Assembly (NCBI GenBank): GCA_020628865.1
Contig: JAHDEJ010000027.1
Coordinates: 1-64,000, forward strand
Source: Acidimicrobiales bacterium
GTDB lineage: Bacteria > Actinomycetota > Acidimicrobiia > Acidimicrobiales > SHLQ01
Direction: 5' to 3'
Length of the DNA stretch: 64,000 bases
Both the position numbers and the translations under genes were made by a program. Below the pieces are notes generated by a model. That model did no database searches, was not told the origin of the DNA, and saw only the letters and a program-made list of their open reading frames with translations. The first letter of the stretch is position 1. The number at the start of each line of letters is the position of its first letter. Shown one piece after another: positions 31,614 to 39,616 of the stretch.

Positions 31614-32072
31614 ATGGATGAGCCCCGGCGCTTCGACGTCGTGCGCCTCTGGCAGCAGTATGGCGCCCGATTGCTTCGATACGGAGGGGTGACCATTGTC
31701 AGCACGATCATCGGATTGACCGTGCTTTCCTTCGGCATCTTCGTGCTCGAATGGCCGGCCCTCACCGCAAACGTGCTCTCGGTCTTCATCAGCACCCCGC
31801 CGTCCTATCTTTTGAACCGGCGCTGGGTCTGGGGCAAGAACGGCGACCACAGCGTTGCCGGCGAAGTCCGCCCCTTCTGGATCATGGCCCTGCTGGGTCT
31901 CGTGGTTTCCACGGTGATCGTCAGCACCGTCGATCGCTACACGGACGTCGGCATCATTATCCTCTTCGCTCAGATGGCCTCCTTCGGCCTGCTGTGGCTC
32001 CTCAAGTTCGCCTTCCTCGAGAAGGTGCTCTGGAAGGCCGAGGAGCCCGCACACGACGCCCAGCCGGTCTGA
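31614..32072 (+). CDS. GtrA-like membrane protein
   Basis: The 152-residue protein has four membrane helices: about 24-46 (YGGVTIVSTIIGLTVLSFGIFVL), 50-66 (ALTANVLSVFISTPPSYLL), 84-103 (FWIMALLGLVVSTVIVSTV) and 110-134 (VGIIILFAQMASFGLLWLLKFAFLEKV). SYLLNRRWVWG after helix 2 is the GtrA signature. GtrA proteins are thought to flip polyprenyl-linked sugars or act with glycosyltransferases in wall-glycan assembly. The methyltransferase gene follows after four bases, so the two probably form an operon. Confidence 0.85.
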   Translation: MDEPRRFDVVRLWQQYGARLLRYGGVTIVSTIIGLTVLSFGIFVLEWPALTANVLSVFISTPPSYLLNRRWVWGKNGDHSVAGEVRPFWIMALLGLVVSTVIVSTVDRYTDVGIIILFAQMASFGLLWLLKFAFLEKVLWKAEEPAHDAQPV

Positions 32073-32075
32073 TCG

Positions 32076-32690
32076 ATGGACGCCGAACTGCGGCGGCACG
32101 CCGAAGCCGCCCGCGGCTTCATGCCGATCGACGAGGGCCAGGGCCTCTACGAGTACGCCAGCCGCGTCGCTGTGCCGGGTCCGTTCCTCGAGGTGGGGAG
32201 CTACTGCGGCAAGTCGGCGATCTATCTCGGCGCTGCCGCAGCCGAACAACACCGGCTCCTCTATGCGTTGGACCACCACCGGGGCTCCGAGGAGAACCAG
32301 GTCGGCTGGGAGTGGCACGAGCCCGACCTGGTCGACCCGGAGATCGGTCTCATGGACACGCTGCCGCACTTCCGTCGCACGGTTCACGCAGCCGGGCTGG
32401 AGAACACGGTCGTCGCGCTCGTCGGCCAATCGGCTCCCATCGCCACAACGTGGGAAACCCCGCTGTCACTGCTCTTCATCGATGGTGGGCACGGCGAGAA
32501 GCCTGCCCACGACGACTACGAGGGCTGGACGCCGAAGCTGCGTTCCGGCGGCACCCTGCTCATCCACGATGTCTTCCCGGATCCAGCCGACGGTGGCCGA
32601 CCACCCTACGAAATCTGGCTGCGAGCAAAAGAAGACGGCTTCAAAGAAGTCGCCGCCATCGGCTCCCTACGCGTCCTCACCGCCCCCTGA
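32076..32690 (+). CDS. Class I SAM-dependent methyltransferase (Methyltransf_24 type)
   Basis: The 204-residue protein has the class I MTase motifs. Motif I is FLEVGSYCGKSAIYLGAAA, with the acidic residue after strand 2 in LYALDHHRG; motif II is SLLFIDGGHGEKPAHDDYEGW, where IDG-H-Y--- is characteristic of Methyltransf_24; motif III is LRSGGTLLIHDVFPDP. The substrate is not evident; sugar or small-molecule O-methylation is possible. The gene follows GtrA by four bases. It ends 12 bases before a tandem hairpin array that separates it from a convergent operon. Confidence 0.82.
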   Translation: MDAELRRHAEAARGFMPIDEGQGLYEYASRVAVPGPFLEVGSYCGKSAIYLGAAAAEQHRLLYALDHHRGSEENQVGWEWHEPDLVDPEIGLMDTLPHFRRTVHAAGLENTVVALVGQSAPIATTWETPLSLLFIDGGHGEKPAHDDYEGWTPKLRSGGTLLIHDVFPDPADGGRPPYEIWLRAKEDGFKEVAAIGSLRVLTAP

Positions 32691-32701
32691 ACGACCTGCA
32701 A

Positions 32702-32800
32702 GTTCGGCGAAGCCGAACTTGAGTAGTGAGCGAAGCGAACGGCTTCGGCGAAGCCGAACTTGAGGAACCCGAAGGGTTCCCGGGGAGCGAAGCGAACGGC
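32702..32800. repeat. Array of GAA-loop hairpins between convergent operons
   Basis: Three hairpins share a GAA loop: GTTCGGC-GAA-GCCGAAC (32702-32718), TTCGGC-GAA-GCCGAA (32744-32758) and GAACCC-GAA-GGGTTC (32765-32779). They are interleaved with two copies of GAGCGAAGCGAACGGCTT (near 32728 and 32784). The array looks like a compound terminator or REP-like cluster between stops at 32690 and 32801. Confidence 0.8.
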
Positions 32801-33811
32801 TTAAACAGGAAGGGTGGCGTGCTCGGTGAACAGCTCGGCCGCCGGTGTCCGGTGGGCCAGGGCATCGTCGGCGAGAAGGACCGCTGCGGAGGAGTAGGTG
32901 GATCGTTCGCCCCCGGGGAAGTGCTCCCGCTCCGGGTGGACCTCACCGGTCCAGTAGTGGCCGTCGTCGCACCGCAGTGCATGGGTCGTGTCGAACAGAC
33001 GCTCGGCGGTGGTTCGGTCGCCGACGGCGAGGTACGCCATGACGCACTCTGAGGTCTCTCCGGTGGTGACCCATGGTCGGTCGCCGACACATCGGACGCC
33101 GAGACCGTCCATGACAAAGGTGTCGTAACGGGCGTTGAGGTGGCTGAGGCCGTCGGCGCCGGTGATGGCGCCCGACAGCACCGGGTAGTACCAGTCCATC
33201 GCCCATCGGTTCTTCGGAGCGAACGCGCCCTCGGGGCGGTCGCGCACGACGGCGCCGAGGCGTTCGATTCGAGATACCCAATGCTCCCGGTCGATGCCGA
33301 GCTCGCGGGCAATGGTGAGGCCGGCACGCGTCGAGTGGTACATCGAGCTGGAGCCGGTGAGCAGCGCGAAGGACCACGGGGTGCCGTCGGCGTGACGCGC
33401 CCAGAGGATCTCCCCGCGTTCCTGCTGGAGATCGAAGACGAATCCGAGTGCCCGGTCGACCACCGGGAACATCGTCTCGAGGAAGCCGCGGTCCTGCGTG
33501 ATCAGGAAGTGATGCCAGACGCCGGTGGCGATGTAGGCGATCACGTTGGCGTCGAACTTGTCCTGCTCGACTTCGTGCTCGAGGTAGTACTGGTGCCAGC
33601 CGCCGTGGTCGTGCTGGAGCCCGACGAGCCAGTCGTAGCCACGCTCGGCTTCCGAGGTGCGCCCTGCGGTGGCGATGGCCATGGCGGCTTCGATGTGATT
33701 CCAGGGGTCGGCGTGACCGCCCGGAAACCACGGAATCATGCCGCTCGGCAGCTGCCAGTCGATGATCGCGTCGGCAGTCTGCGAGATCTGTTCGTCGGTC
33801 AGGGTGGTCAT
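32801..33811 (-). CDS. Alpha/alpha-barrel (prenyltransferase/squalene-cyclase-like) protein, 336 aa
   Basis: The protein (MTTLTDEQISQTADAIIDWQ) has repeated helical hairpins with Trp/Gly turns: SGMIPWFPGGHADPWNHIEAAMAI, GYDWLVGLQHDHGGWHQYYL, DANVIAYIATGVWHHFL and NRWAMDWYYPVLSGAITG. This pattern is common to (alpha/alpha)6-barrels such as terpene cyclases and glycoside hydrolases; it is often annotated prenyltransferase-like. The DxDD cyclase motif is not visible, so a glycan-processing role is equally possible. ATG 33811 overlaps the upstream methyltransferase stop by four bases. It is the last gene of a three-gene operon with GT4 and the methyltransferase. Confidence 0.7.
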   Translation of the reverse strand: MTTLTDEQISQTADAIIDWQLPSGMIPWFPGGHADPWNHIEAAMAIATAGRTSEAERGYDWLVGLQHDHGGWHQYYLEHEVEQDKFDANVIAYIATGVWHHFLITQDRGFLETMFPVVDRALGFVFDLQQERGEILWARHADGTPWSFALLTGSSSMYHSTRAGLTIARELGIDREHWVSRIERLGAVVRDRPEGAFAPKNRWAMDWYYPVLSGAITGADGLSHLNARYDTFVMDGLGVRCVGDRPWVTTGETSECVMAYLAVGDRTTAERLFDTTHALRCDDGHYWTGEVHPEREHFPGGERSTYSSAAVLLADDALAHRTPAAELFTEHATLPV

Positions 33812-34551
33812 GCGGCGAGTGCCTCTCGAATCGGTTTCGTGGCATACACCACGAGGCTCTTGCCGAGCACGGGGTTCAACGCCTGATCCGCCAACCGGGT
33901 GATGGTCGGCTGCTTCATGATGTCCCAGGTCAGGAATCGGTTGTACAACGCAGTGAGCTTGTTGTTCTCGACCGGCTCGTTCGGGCCGACGGCGCATCGG
34001 AGCCACCAGTACGGCGAGTGCAACGCGTGCGCCCGATGCGATCCGGTGACGTCGAGGCCGGCTGCCCGCATCCGGTCGGCCAGCTCGCCCTTCTCGTAGA
34101 TGCGGACGTGGCCGCCCGGCACTGCCGGTGCGTGGTACTGATCGCTGAGCTTCCAGCAAATCCGTTCGGGGAGCGTGGCCGGGATCGTCGCCGCGAACCG
34201 CCCGCCCGGCTTGAGGATCCGCGTGAGCTCGGCGATGGCTGCGATGTCGTCGTCGATGTGCTCGAGGATCTCGGAGGCGATCACGTGATCGAACGAGTCG
34301 TCCGGAAACGGGAGGTTCGTGACGTCGCCGTTGCACGACATGGCTGCGACACCGTCCGGCAGCTCACCGCCATCCCACATGGCACCGACCGTGCCCTGGA
34401 CCTCCACGAGTTCGGGGAGCGAGAAATCGCTCGCTACGACGTCGGCGCCGCGTCGGAGTGCTTCGTAGCTGTGCCGGCCGAAACCACAGCCGATGTCGAG
34501 CACCCGGTCGCCGGCGTGGAGGCCGAGCGTCTCGTAATCAACCGTCAGCAC
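33808..34551 (-). CDS. Class I SAM-dependent methyltransferase (Methyltransf_11 type)
   Basis: The 247-residue protein has motif I VLDIGCGFGRHSYEALRRGADVVASDFS, motif II DVTNLPFPDDSFDHVIASEILEHIDDD, and post-motif RILKPGGRFAATIPATLPE. A C-terminal part (WLRCAVGPNEPVENNKLTALYNRFLTW) is longer than in ubiquinone-type enzymes and may position a lipid- or polyprenyl-linked substrate. It overlaps the upstream GT4 gene by 14 bases and the downstream barrel gene by four, indicating tight coupling. Likely methylates a glycan or lipid made by the neighbouring glycosyltransferase; this is context inference. Confidence 0.85.
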   Translation of the reverse strand: MLTVDYETLGLHAGDRVLDIGCGFGRHSYEALRRGADVVASDFSLPELVEVQGTVGAMWDGGELPDGVAAMSCNGDVTNLPFPDDSFDHVIASEILEHIDDDIAAIAELTRILKPGGRFAATIPATLPERICWKLSDQYHAPAVPGGHVRIYEKGELADRMRAAGLDVTGSHRAHALHSPYWWLRCAVGPNEPVENNKLTALYNRFLTWDIMKQPTITRLADQALNPVLGKSLVVYATKPIREALAA

Positions 34552-35833
34552 GGTAGCGACCCTTCGTTTCTTCCAGGAGGGCGTGGTACTGATCGATGGT
34601 TTTGAGGGCGGTGTGGCGCCAGCTCCAGTGATCGATGACGCGCTGGCGGCCGGCGGCGCCGATGCGGTTGCAGAGGGCCGGGTCGGCCAGGGCCGTGCTG
34701 ATCATCGAGGCGAGGGCGTCCGAGTCGCCGGGCGGAACGAGCAGGCAGGTCTCGTTGTGCGTGCCGCAGACCTCGGGCAGTGCGCCGCCCGTCGTGGCGA
34801 TGAGCGGGGTGGAGCACGACATCGCTTCGATGGCCGGGAGGGAGAATCCTTCGTAGAGCGAGGGTACGCAGGCGAGCTCCGCTTCGGAGTACAGCTCGAC
34901 GATGCGTTCGTCGCTGACGCCACTGACGAACTGGACGACGTCTTCCAGGCCGAGGCGGCGCAGCGTGTCCTCCGTCTTCGACCCTTCCTTGGGCTTGCCG
35001 ATGATGACGATCTCGATGTGGCGCTCGGCCCGGACCTTCGCCGCGGCTTCGAGCAGGTGGACGAGGCCCTTCATCGCCACGTCGGCGCTCGCGGTCGTGA
35101 TGATTCGCCCGGGCACCCGCTCCACGCCTTCGACGGGTCGGAACAGTTCGGGGTCCACGCCGACGGGAACGACGTGGATCTTGTCGATGTCGACCTGGTG
35201 GTCGGCGCTGATGTCTTCCTTCGAGTTCTGCGAGACGGTCATGACCCGGTCCATCCGCTTCGCCACCTGGGTCTGCATGCGGGTGAAGGCGTACCAGCGG
35301 CGCTTGCCCACCTGTTCCTTCAGTGAACGGGCATGCTCGATCTCGAGGCGACGATCGACGGTGATGGGGTGGTGGATCGTGGCGAGTACGGGGAAGAGCT
35401 TCTGGATGCCGAGGAGACCCCAGCCGAGTGTCTGGTTGTCGTGGATCAGGTCGAACTCGCCGGTTCGGTGACGCAGGTTGTCCCACGCGCGCCACGAGAA
35501 GGCCATCGGCTCGGGGAAGTTGCCGAGGTTGAAGGAGATGTTCTCCATCCAGTCCCAACGGTCCTTCAGCTCCCAGACCCGGGGCTTTCGCATCGGATAG
35601 TGGTCGTTGAAGGTCTGCAGGCTGTTCAGCTCGGTGAGCGGCACGCGGTCGTCGAGGATCGGATACGGCGGTCCACCGAGCACCTCGACGCTGTGGCCGA
35701 GATCGACCAGCGCCTTCGTGAGGTGGCGGGTGTACACCCCCTGGCCGCCGACATGTGGTTTGCCTCGGTAGGAGAGATAGGCGATGCGCAGCGCGTCGGG
35801 ATCGGGCGCGTGGCGGGGGTTGTTCTGGGACAT
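34538..35833 (-). CDS. GT4-family glycosyltransferase
   Basis: The 431-residue protein is a GT-B retaining glycosyltransferase. The N-terminal half has IAYLSYRGKPHVGGQGVYTRHLTKALVDLGHSVEVLGG, the acceptor-side GG-G-Y loop. The C-terminal half has VVPVGVDPELFRPV, IIGKPKEGSKTEDTLRRLGLEDVVQFVSG, and the nucleotide-sugar E-x7-E region PSLYEGFSLPAIEAMSCSTPLIATTGGALPEV. It likely transfers a sugar to a lipid or polysaccharide on the cytoplasmic face. It heads a coupled operon with a methyltransferase and an alpha/alpha-barrel protein. It is divergent from dtd over 38 bases. Confidence 0.9.
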   Translation of the reverse strand: MSQNNPRHAPDPDALRIAYLSYRGKPHVGGQGVYTRHLTKALVDLGHSVEVLGGPPYPILDDRVPLTELNSLQTFNDHYPMRKPRVWELKDRWDWMENISFNLGNFPEPMAFSWRAWDNLRHRTGEFDLIHDNQTLGWGLLGIQKLFPVLATIHHPITVDRRLEIEHARSLKEQVGKRRWYAFTRMQTQVAKRMDRVMTVSQNSKEDISADHQVDIDKIHVVPVGVDPELFRPVEGVERVPGRIITTASADVAMKGLVHLLEAAAKVRAERHIEIVIIGKPKEGSKTEDTLRRLGLEDVVQFVSGVSDERIVELYSEAELACVPSLYEGFSLPAIEAMSCSTPLIATTGGALPEVCGTHNETCLLVPPGDSDALASMISTALADPALCNRIGAAGRQRVIDHWSWRHTALKTIDQYHALLEETKGRYRADG

Positions 35834-35871
35834 GGCGGGGACAATCCTACTGGCGAGTAACCTCTGCCCCC

Positions 35872-36309
35872 ATGCGAGTGCTCGTACAGCGTTGTAGCGA
35901 AGCGTGGGTGACCTCGGAAGGGGTTGAGGTCGGCCGGATCGGAGCTGGGTTGTGTTGCTTGGTCGGCTTCACGAACGAGGATGAGGTTGCCACTATTCCG
36001 AAGCTCGCTGACAAGCTGTGGCACCTCCGCATCATGGACGATGCGGATGGGGTGATGAATCTGTCGGTGGCGGAGACGACGCAGTCGCTGCTGCTGGTGA
36101 GTCAGTTCACGCTCTATGGGGACGCCCGCAAGGGGCGTCGTCCGAGCTGGACGGCAGCCGCTCGGCCGGAGCAGGCGGAACCGCTGTTCAACGCCCTGGT
36201 CGACGAGCTGCGGTCGTTGGGCGCAACGGTCGAGACGGGCCGATTCCGCACCGAAATGCAGGTCGGCCTCGTGAACGACGGCCCAGCCACCCTCATGATC
36301 GAGCTCTGA
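35872..36309 (+). CDS. dtd: D-aminoacyl-tRNA deacylase
   Basis: The 145-residue protein has the DTD motifs MRVLVQRCSEAWVTSEG, LLVSQFTLYGDARKGRRPSW (the SQFT active-site Thr motif) and the C-terminal LVNDGPATLMIEL (the N-GP cis-GlyPro motif, usually NDGPVT). It hydrolyses D-amino acids from mischarged tRNAs. ATG 35872 has no ribosome-binding site; TAACCT at 35858-35863 lies eight bases upstream, so the message may be leaderless. A GC-rich hairpin cluster terminates it before the convergent pilin genes. Confidence 0.95.
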   Translation: MRVLVQRCSEAWVTSEGVEVGRIGAGLCCLVGFTNEDEVATIPKLADKLWHLRIMDDADGVMNLSVAETTQSLLLVSQFTLYGDARKGRRPSWTAAARPEQAEPLFNALVDELRSLGATVETGRFRTEMQVGLVNDGPATLMIEL

Positions 36310-36328
36310 CCAACCCCGCACTCACCCT

Positions 36329-36385
36329 CCGCGCGCACTCCCTCACAAGTGGGGGCAGCCCCCAGATGTGGTGGGGTTCGCGCGG
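36329..36385. terminator. Nested hairpin between dtd and the pilin genes
   Basis: CCGCGCG (36329-36335) pairs with CGCGCGG (36379-36385), enclosing a perfect inner hairpin TGGGGG-CAG-CCCCCA (36350-36364). It lies between convergent stops at 36309 and 36393 and probably terminates both. Confidence 0.55.
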
Positions 36386-36392
36386 TGTGCGG

Positions 36393-37175
36393 TCAGTTGG
36401 GGTTGGAGATGAGCGTCAACGTCGGGTTGTCGATGAGGACGCCGTGGGCGCTGCTGTTCAGGCTCCGGAACTCGAGCACGGCATCGCCATCGACCGATGG
36501 CGGGAGCTGCACCGTGAAGGTGCGCGTTTCGTGATGCGGCAGGTCGACCTCGAGCGTCGAGACGACCTCGCCGTTCCAGATGACCTCCATCGTCTTGACC
36601 GCAGGTCCGCCGTAGCCGTTCTCGCCGAGGTCGACGCTGAGGTTGTAGGTGGTGTCCGGGATGACGTCGACGGCCCGGCGGATGTGCCCGGCCCCGTGGC
36701 CGTTCATGTCCATGAAGCCACCGGCAATCTGCTCATCCTGATTGAAGGCGTTCGAATGGGTGGTCTCTGCATCGATGCTGCCGGAGAGCACCTCCCACTC
36801 GCCGATGAAGCTGCCGGCGTGATGCGTGTTCCAATAGCCGGAGCCCTCGTTGCCATCGAACCCTTCGGACAGACCGGTGTTCGAAACACCGGTCGCGGCT
36901 GTGCCGAACGTACCGCTGCTGCCACCGGCACCATTCGCAGCGCTTGCCGTCTGCGCCGTGTTCTCGTCGACCACAACCGGCTCACCGCCCATTGCCGTGT
37001 TCGCCGTCTCGATGTCCTCGCCACCGATCGACGCACCGACGGCCTTCAAGCCGCCGATCGCCACCATCGCAATCAGCGCCGTGAGGAACGCGGCTTCGAT
37101 CATGCTCGCCCCTCGCTCACGGGACAGCGATGACCGCTGTCCTCGACCCGTCTTGACCCTGAAAGCACCCGTCAT
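36393..37175 (-). CDS. Flp-like pilin fused to a choice-of-anchor C/DUF642-like domain, 260 aa
   Basis: The N-terminus (RERGASMIEAAFLTALIAMV then AIGGLKAVGASI, about 20-52) is Flp/Fap-type: a short leader, Gly before Ala, Glu at mature position five to seven and a single hydrophobic helix. A Gly/Asn/Ala-rich linker follows (70-105). Residues 110-257 fit a choice-of-anchor C/DUF642 beta-sandwich: FIGEWEVLSGSIDA, GGFMDMNGHGAGHIRRAVDV, DTTYNLSVDLGENGYGGPAVKTMEVIW, GVLIDNPTLTLI. VKTMEV and the closing LDN-like strand are the features I associate with this galactose-binding-like fold. Ordinary Flp pilins are about 60 residues. It is a paralogue of the gene upstream. Confidence 0.78.
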   Translation of the reverse strand: MTGAFRVKTGRGQRSSLSRERGASMIEAAFLTALIAMVAIGGLKAVGASIGGEDIETANTAMGGEPVVVDENTAQTASAANGAGGSSGTFGTAATGVSNTGLSEGFDGNEGSGYWNTHHAGSFIGEWEVLSGSIDAETTHSNAFNQDEQIAGGFMDMNGHGAGHIRRAVDVIPDTTYNLSVDLGENGYGGPAVKTMEVIWNGEVVSTLEVDLPHHETRTFTVQLPPSVDGDAVLEFRSLNSSAHGVLIDNPTLTLISNPN

Positions 37176-37253
37176 GGCAAAACCAACGGGGTGAACACCG
37201 TTCAGGTGAACGGAGCAATCGGACTAATTTGTACGACCGTTTGGACTACTTCG

Positions 37254-38039
37254 TCAGTTGGGATTCGAAATCAGCGTGAGGGTCGGGTTGTCGATCAGGA
37301 CGCCATACGAGCCGCCGTGCAGGCTTCGGAACTCGAGAACACCTTCGGCGGTGGCGGATGCGGGGAGCTGCACGGTGAACGTGCGGGTCTCGTGATGGGG
37401 GAGGTCGACTTCGACAGTCGACACGACCTGCCCGTTCCAGATGATCTCCATCGACTTCGCCGCAGGACCGCCGTAGCCGTTCTCGCCGAGGTCGACGCTG
37501 AGGTTGTAGGTGGTGTTGGGAATGACGTCGACGTTGCGGCGGATGTGTCCGCCCGCACCGCTGCCGTTCATGTCCATGAAGTTGCCCTCGATCTGGTCGT
37601 CCTGGTTGAACGAACCAGACTGCGTGACGCTGGCATCGACGCTGCCGGAGAGCACTTCCCACTCGCCGATGAAACTGCCGGGCCAGTGCGTGTTCCAGTA
37701 ACCGGCGCCCTCATTGCCTTCGAATGCCTCCGCCAGGCCGGTGTTCGACACGCCGGTCGCCGCCGAACCGAAGGTGCCGCTGTTGCCGCCGGCGCCGTTC
37801 GATGCGCTGTTCGTCTGCTCGGTGTCCGAGTTCACGACCACCGTCTCGTCGGCCATTGCCTCGTTTGCCGTGTCGATGTCTTCGCCACCGATCGACGCGC
37901 CGACCGCTCGCAAGCCGCCGATTGCCACCATTGCGATCAGCGCGACGAGGAAGGCCGCTTCTATCGTGCTTGCGCCACGTTCGCGCGGTCGTCCACGGCC
38001 GCGACAATGCTCCGCCGAGCTACCAAAATGTTCCGCCAT
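37254..38039 (-). CDS. Flp-like pilin fused to a choice-of-anchor C/DUF642-like domain, 261 aa
   Basis: ATG 38039 (MAEHFGSSAEHCRGRGRPRE) precedes the Flp core (RERGASTIEAAFLVALIAMV then AIGGLRAVGASIGG). The linker and C-terminal domain run parallel to the 36393 protein: GSFIGEWEVLSGSVDASVT, GNFMDMNGSGAGGHIRRNVD, NTTYNLSVDLGENGYGGPAA, VDLPHHETRTFTVQLPAS and GSYGVLIDNPTLTLISNPN. The two are tandem duplicates on one strand with a 78-base gap, and the Lnt gene lies 49 bases upstream. Divergence is mainly in the linker and DUF642 loops. Likely a decorated structural or minor pilin. Confidence 0.78.
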   Translation of the reverse strand: MAEHFGSSAEHCRGRGRPRERGASTIEAAFLVALIAMVAIGGLRAVGASIGGEDIDTANEAMADETVVVNSDTEQTNSASNGAGGNSGTFGSAATGVSNTGLAEAFEGNEGAGYWNTHWPGSFIGEWEVLSGSVDASVTQSGSFNQDDQIEGNFMDMNGSGAGGHIRRNVDVIPNTTYNLSVDLGENGYGGPAAKSMEIIWNGQVVSTVEVDLPHHETRTFTVQLPASATAEGVLEFRSLHGGSYGVLIDNPTLTLISNPN

Positions 38040-38088
38040 GGAATGATGAACGGCTGGTTCTCCGACGGACTGTACGGAGCCGTTCGAC

Positions 38089-39582
38089 TCATTCGACCCG
38101 ACGGCCAAAACGGGCCGCCAGCATCGCAACGAGCGCCAGGACCACCCATGGCCCAGCTCCCAGTCGGGTCGCCAGCGTGAGGCCCTCACGGCGTTCGATC
38201 GTCCCGAACAACACCTTCTGCTCGCTGATGCCGGTTCGGTCGAGCACCTCTCCGTCGGGGCTCACGATGGCGCTGAAGCCGGTCGGCGCCGCTTGGAGCA
38301 CCCACCGTCCGGTCTCCTGCGCCCGCAGCCGCGACGAGGCGATCTGCTGGCTCTGCAGGATCGTCAGCCAATAGCTCGACCCATTCGTCGGATTCACCAG
38401 CACCTCGCCGCCGTCTCGGATCGCCGCCCGCCCGCGGCTCTCGAAGAAGATCTCCCACGAAATGCTGATTCCCAACGTGCCCACCGGCGTTTCGAGAACG
38501 GCCGGGCCGGTTCCCTGACGAACGTCTCGACCGGGCACCTCGTCGCTGAAGTTCTCGATGAAGCCCCGGAGGGGGACGAACTCCCCGAACGGCACGATGC
38601 GCACCTTGTCGTACCGGCTCACCGTCTCGCCTTCGGCGGTCACCGCGGTCGAGTAGTTGACCGTCGTGTTCGGTCCGTCGCCGTGGAACCAACCGGGGAT
38701 CAGCACGGCGTTCTGTTCCCGGGCGATGCGAGCGACGCTCTCCATCGCTTCGGTCATGAGGAACACGTCCTCGCACCCGCCCAACGGCGTGCCGTCAGGG
38801 GAGGGATTCACCACGTTCTCCGGCCACATCACCAGATCGACGGGCGTGGTGATCGTGGCGGTCGCCGCTTCGTGACGGTCGAACACGTTCTGGTTTTCGC
38901 ATCGATCGGCTCGGGTGCGCTGCGGTCCGCCACCCTGCACGACGGCCACGTCGAGGGTGTCGATGACCGAACCGGTCGGGACCACGGCGCCAAGGATGAC
39001 GAGGACGGTGACCGCTCCGGCCACCAACGGGGCCAGGTCGAATCGGCGAATGATCACCAGGCGCAGCAGCTGTCCGGTGGAGATCGTGACCGCCGTCAGC
39101 AACAGGCCACCGCCCACCGGGAGGACGTTCGAGAGTGGTGATGCCACCTGTGTCATCGGAACGGTTGCCAGTGGCACACCGCCGAACGGATAGGCCCATC
39201 GGAACCACTCCATCAGCACGAACGCGGCGGGGAGCCGAATCAGACGCCCGTCGTCCTGACCCCCGGCGACCGCCACGAGGCCGTATCCCGCGCCGAACAC
39301 CACGAAGACGAGCACCCACCCGGGAGCCGTGAGATCGAACATCCAGAACTCACCCATCGCCAGCCACAGAAAGCCGGTTGCCCAGCCGGCGAAGAACCGC
39401 TGCCGCCTCGACGTGGTCTGGACGGCGAGGTGGTCGAAGATCGCGATTCCGAGGAAGGTCAGTGGCCACCATCCCCATGGGGGAAGCGAGAAGGCGATCA
39501 GGAATCCGGCGAGCAGACCGCCCGGCAGGGAATGGCGTTTCGGCACTGCCACAGTCTGGCCGAACGGTTGGCGTTTCCCCAT
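38089..39582 (-). CDS. lnt: Apolipoprotein N-acyltransferase homologue lacking the catalytic Cys
   Basis: The 497-residue protein has the Lnt layout: about six N-terminal membrane helices (residues 20-215) and a nitrilase domain (about 225-470). The Glu of the triad is in DLVMWPENVV and the Lys in RYDKVRIVPFGEFVP. At the nucleophile position, where the family has C-(Y/W)-E, the sequence reads LGISISWEIFFESRGRAAI, so Cys is replaced by Ser; VNPTNGSSYW follows as expected. The codon is TCG, not one base from a Cys codon by simple misreading alone. It may be inactive, serine-based or specialised. Start ATG 39582 has a weak ribosome-binding site. Lipoprotein genes at 39617 and 31556 are possible clients. 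Confidence 0.85.
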   Translation of the reverse strand: MGKRQPFGQTVAVPKRHSLPGGLLAGFLIAFSLPPWGWWPLTFLGIAIFDHLAVQTTSRRQRFFAGWATGFLWLAMGEFWMFDLTAPGWVLVFVVFGAGYGLVAVAGGQDDGRLIRLPAAFVLMEWFRWAYPFGGVPLATVPMTQVASPLSNVLPVGGGLLLTAVTISTGQLLRLVIIRRFDLAPLVAGAVTVLVILGAVVPTGSVIDTLDVAVVQGGGPQRTRADRCENQNVFDRHEAATATITTPVDLVMWPENVVNPSPDGTPLGGCEDVFLMTEAMESVARIAREQNAVLIPGWFHGDGPNTTVNYSTAVTAEGETVSRYDKVRIVPFGEFVPLRGFIENFSDEVPGRDVRQGTGPAVLETPVGTLGISISWEIFFESRGRAAIRDGGEVLVNPTNGSSYWLTILQSQQIASSRLRAQETGRWVLQAAPTGFSAIVSPDGEVLDRTGISEQKVLFGTIERREGLTLATRLGAGPWVVLALVAMLAARFGRRVE

Positions 39583-39616
39583 TCACGTTTTCGACGGATT
39601 GGCCGATGAGCAGTGC

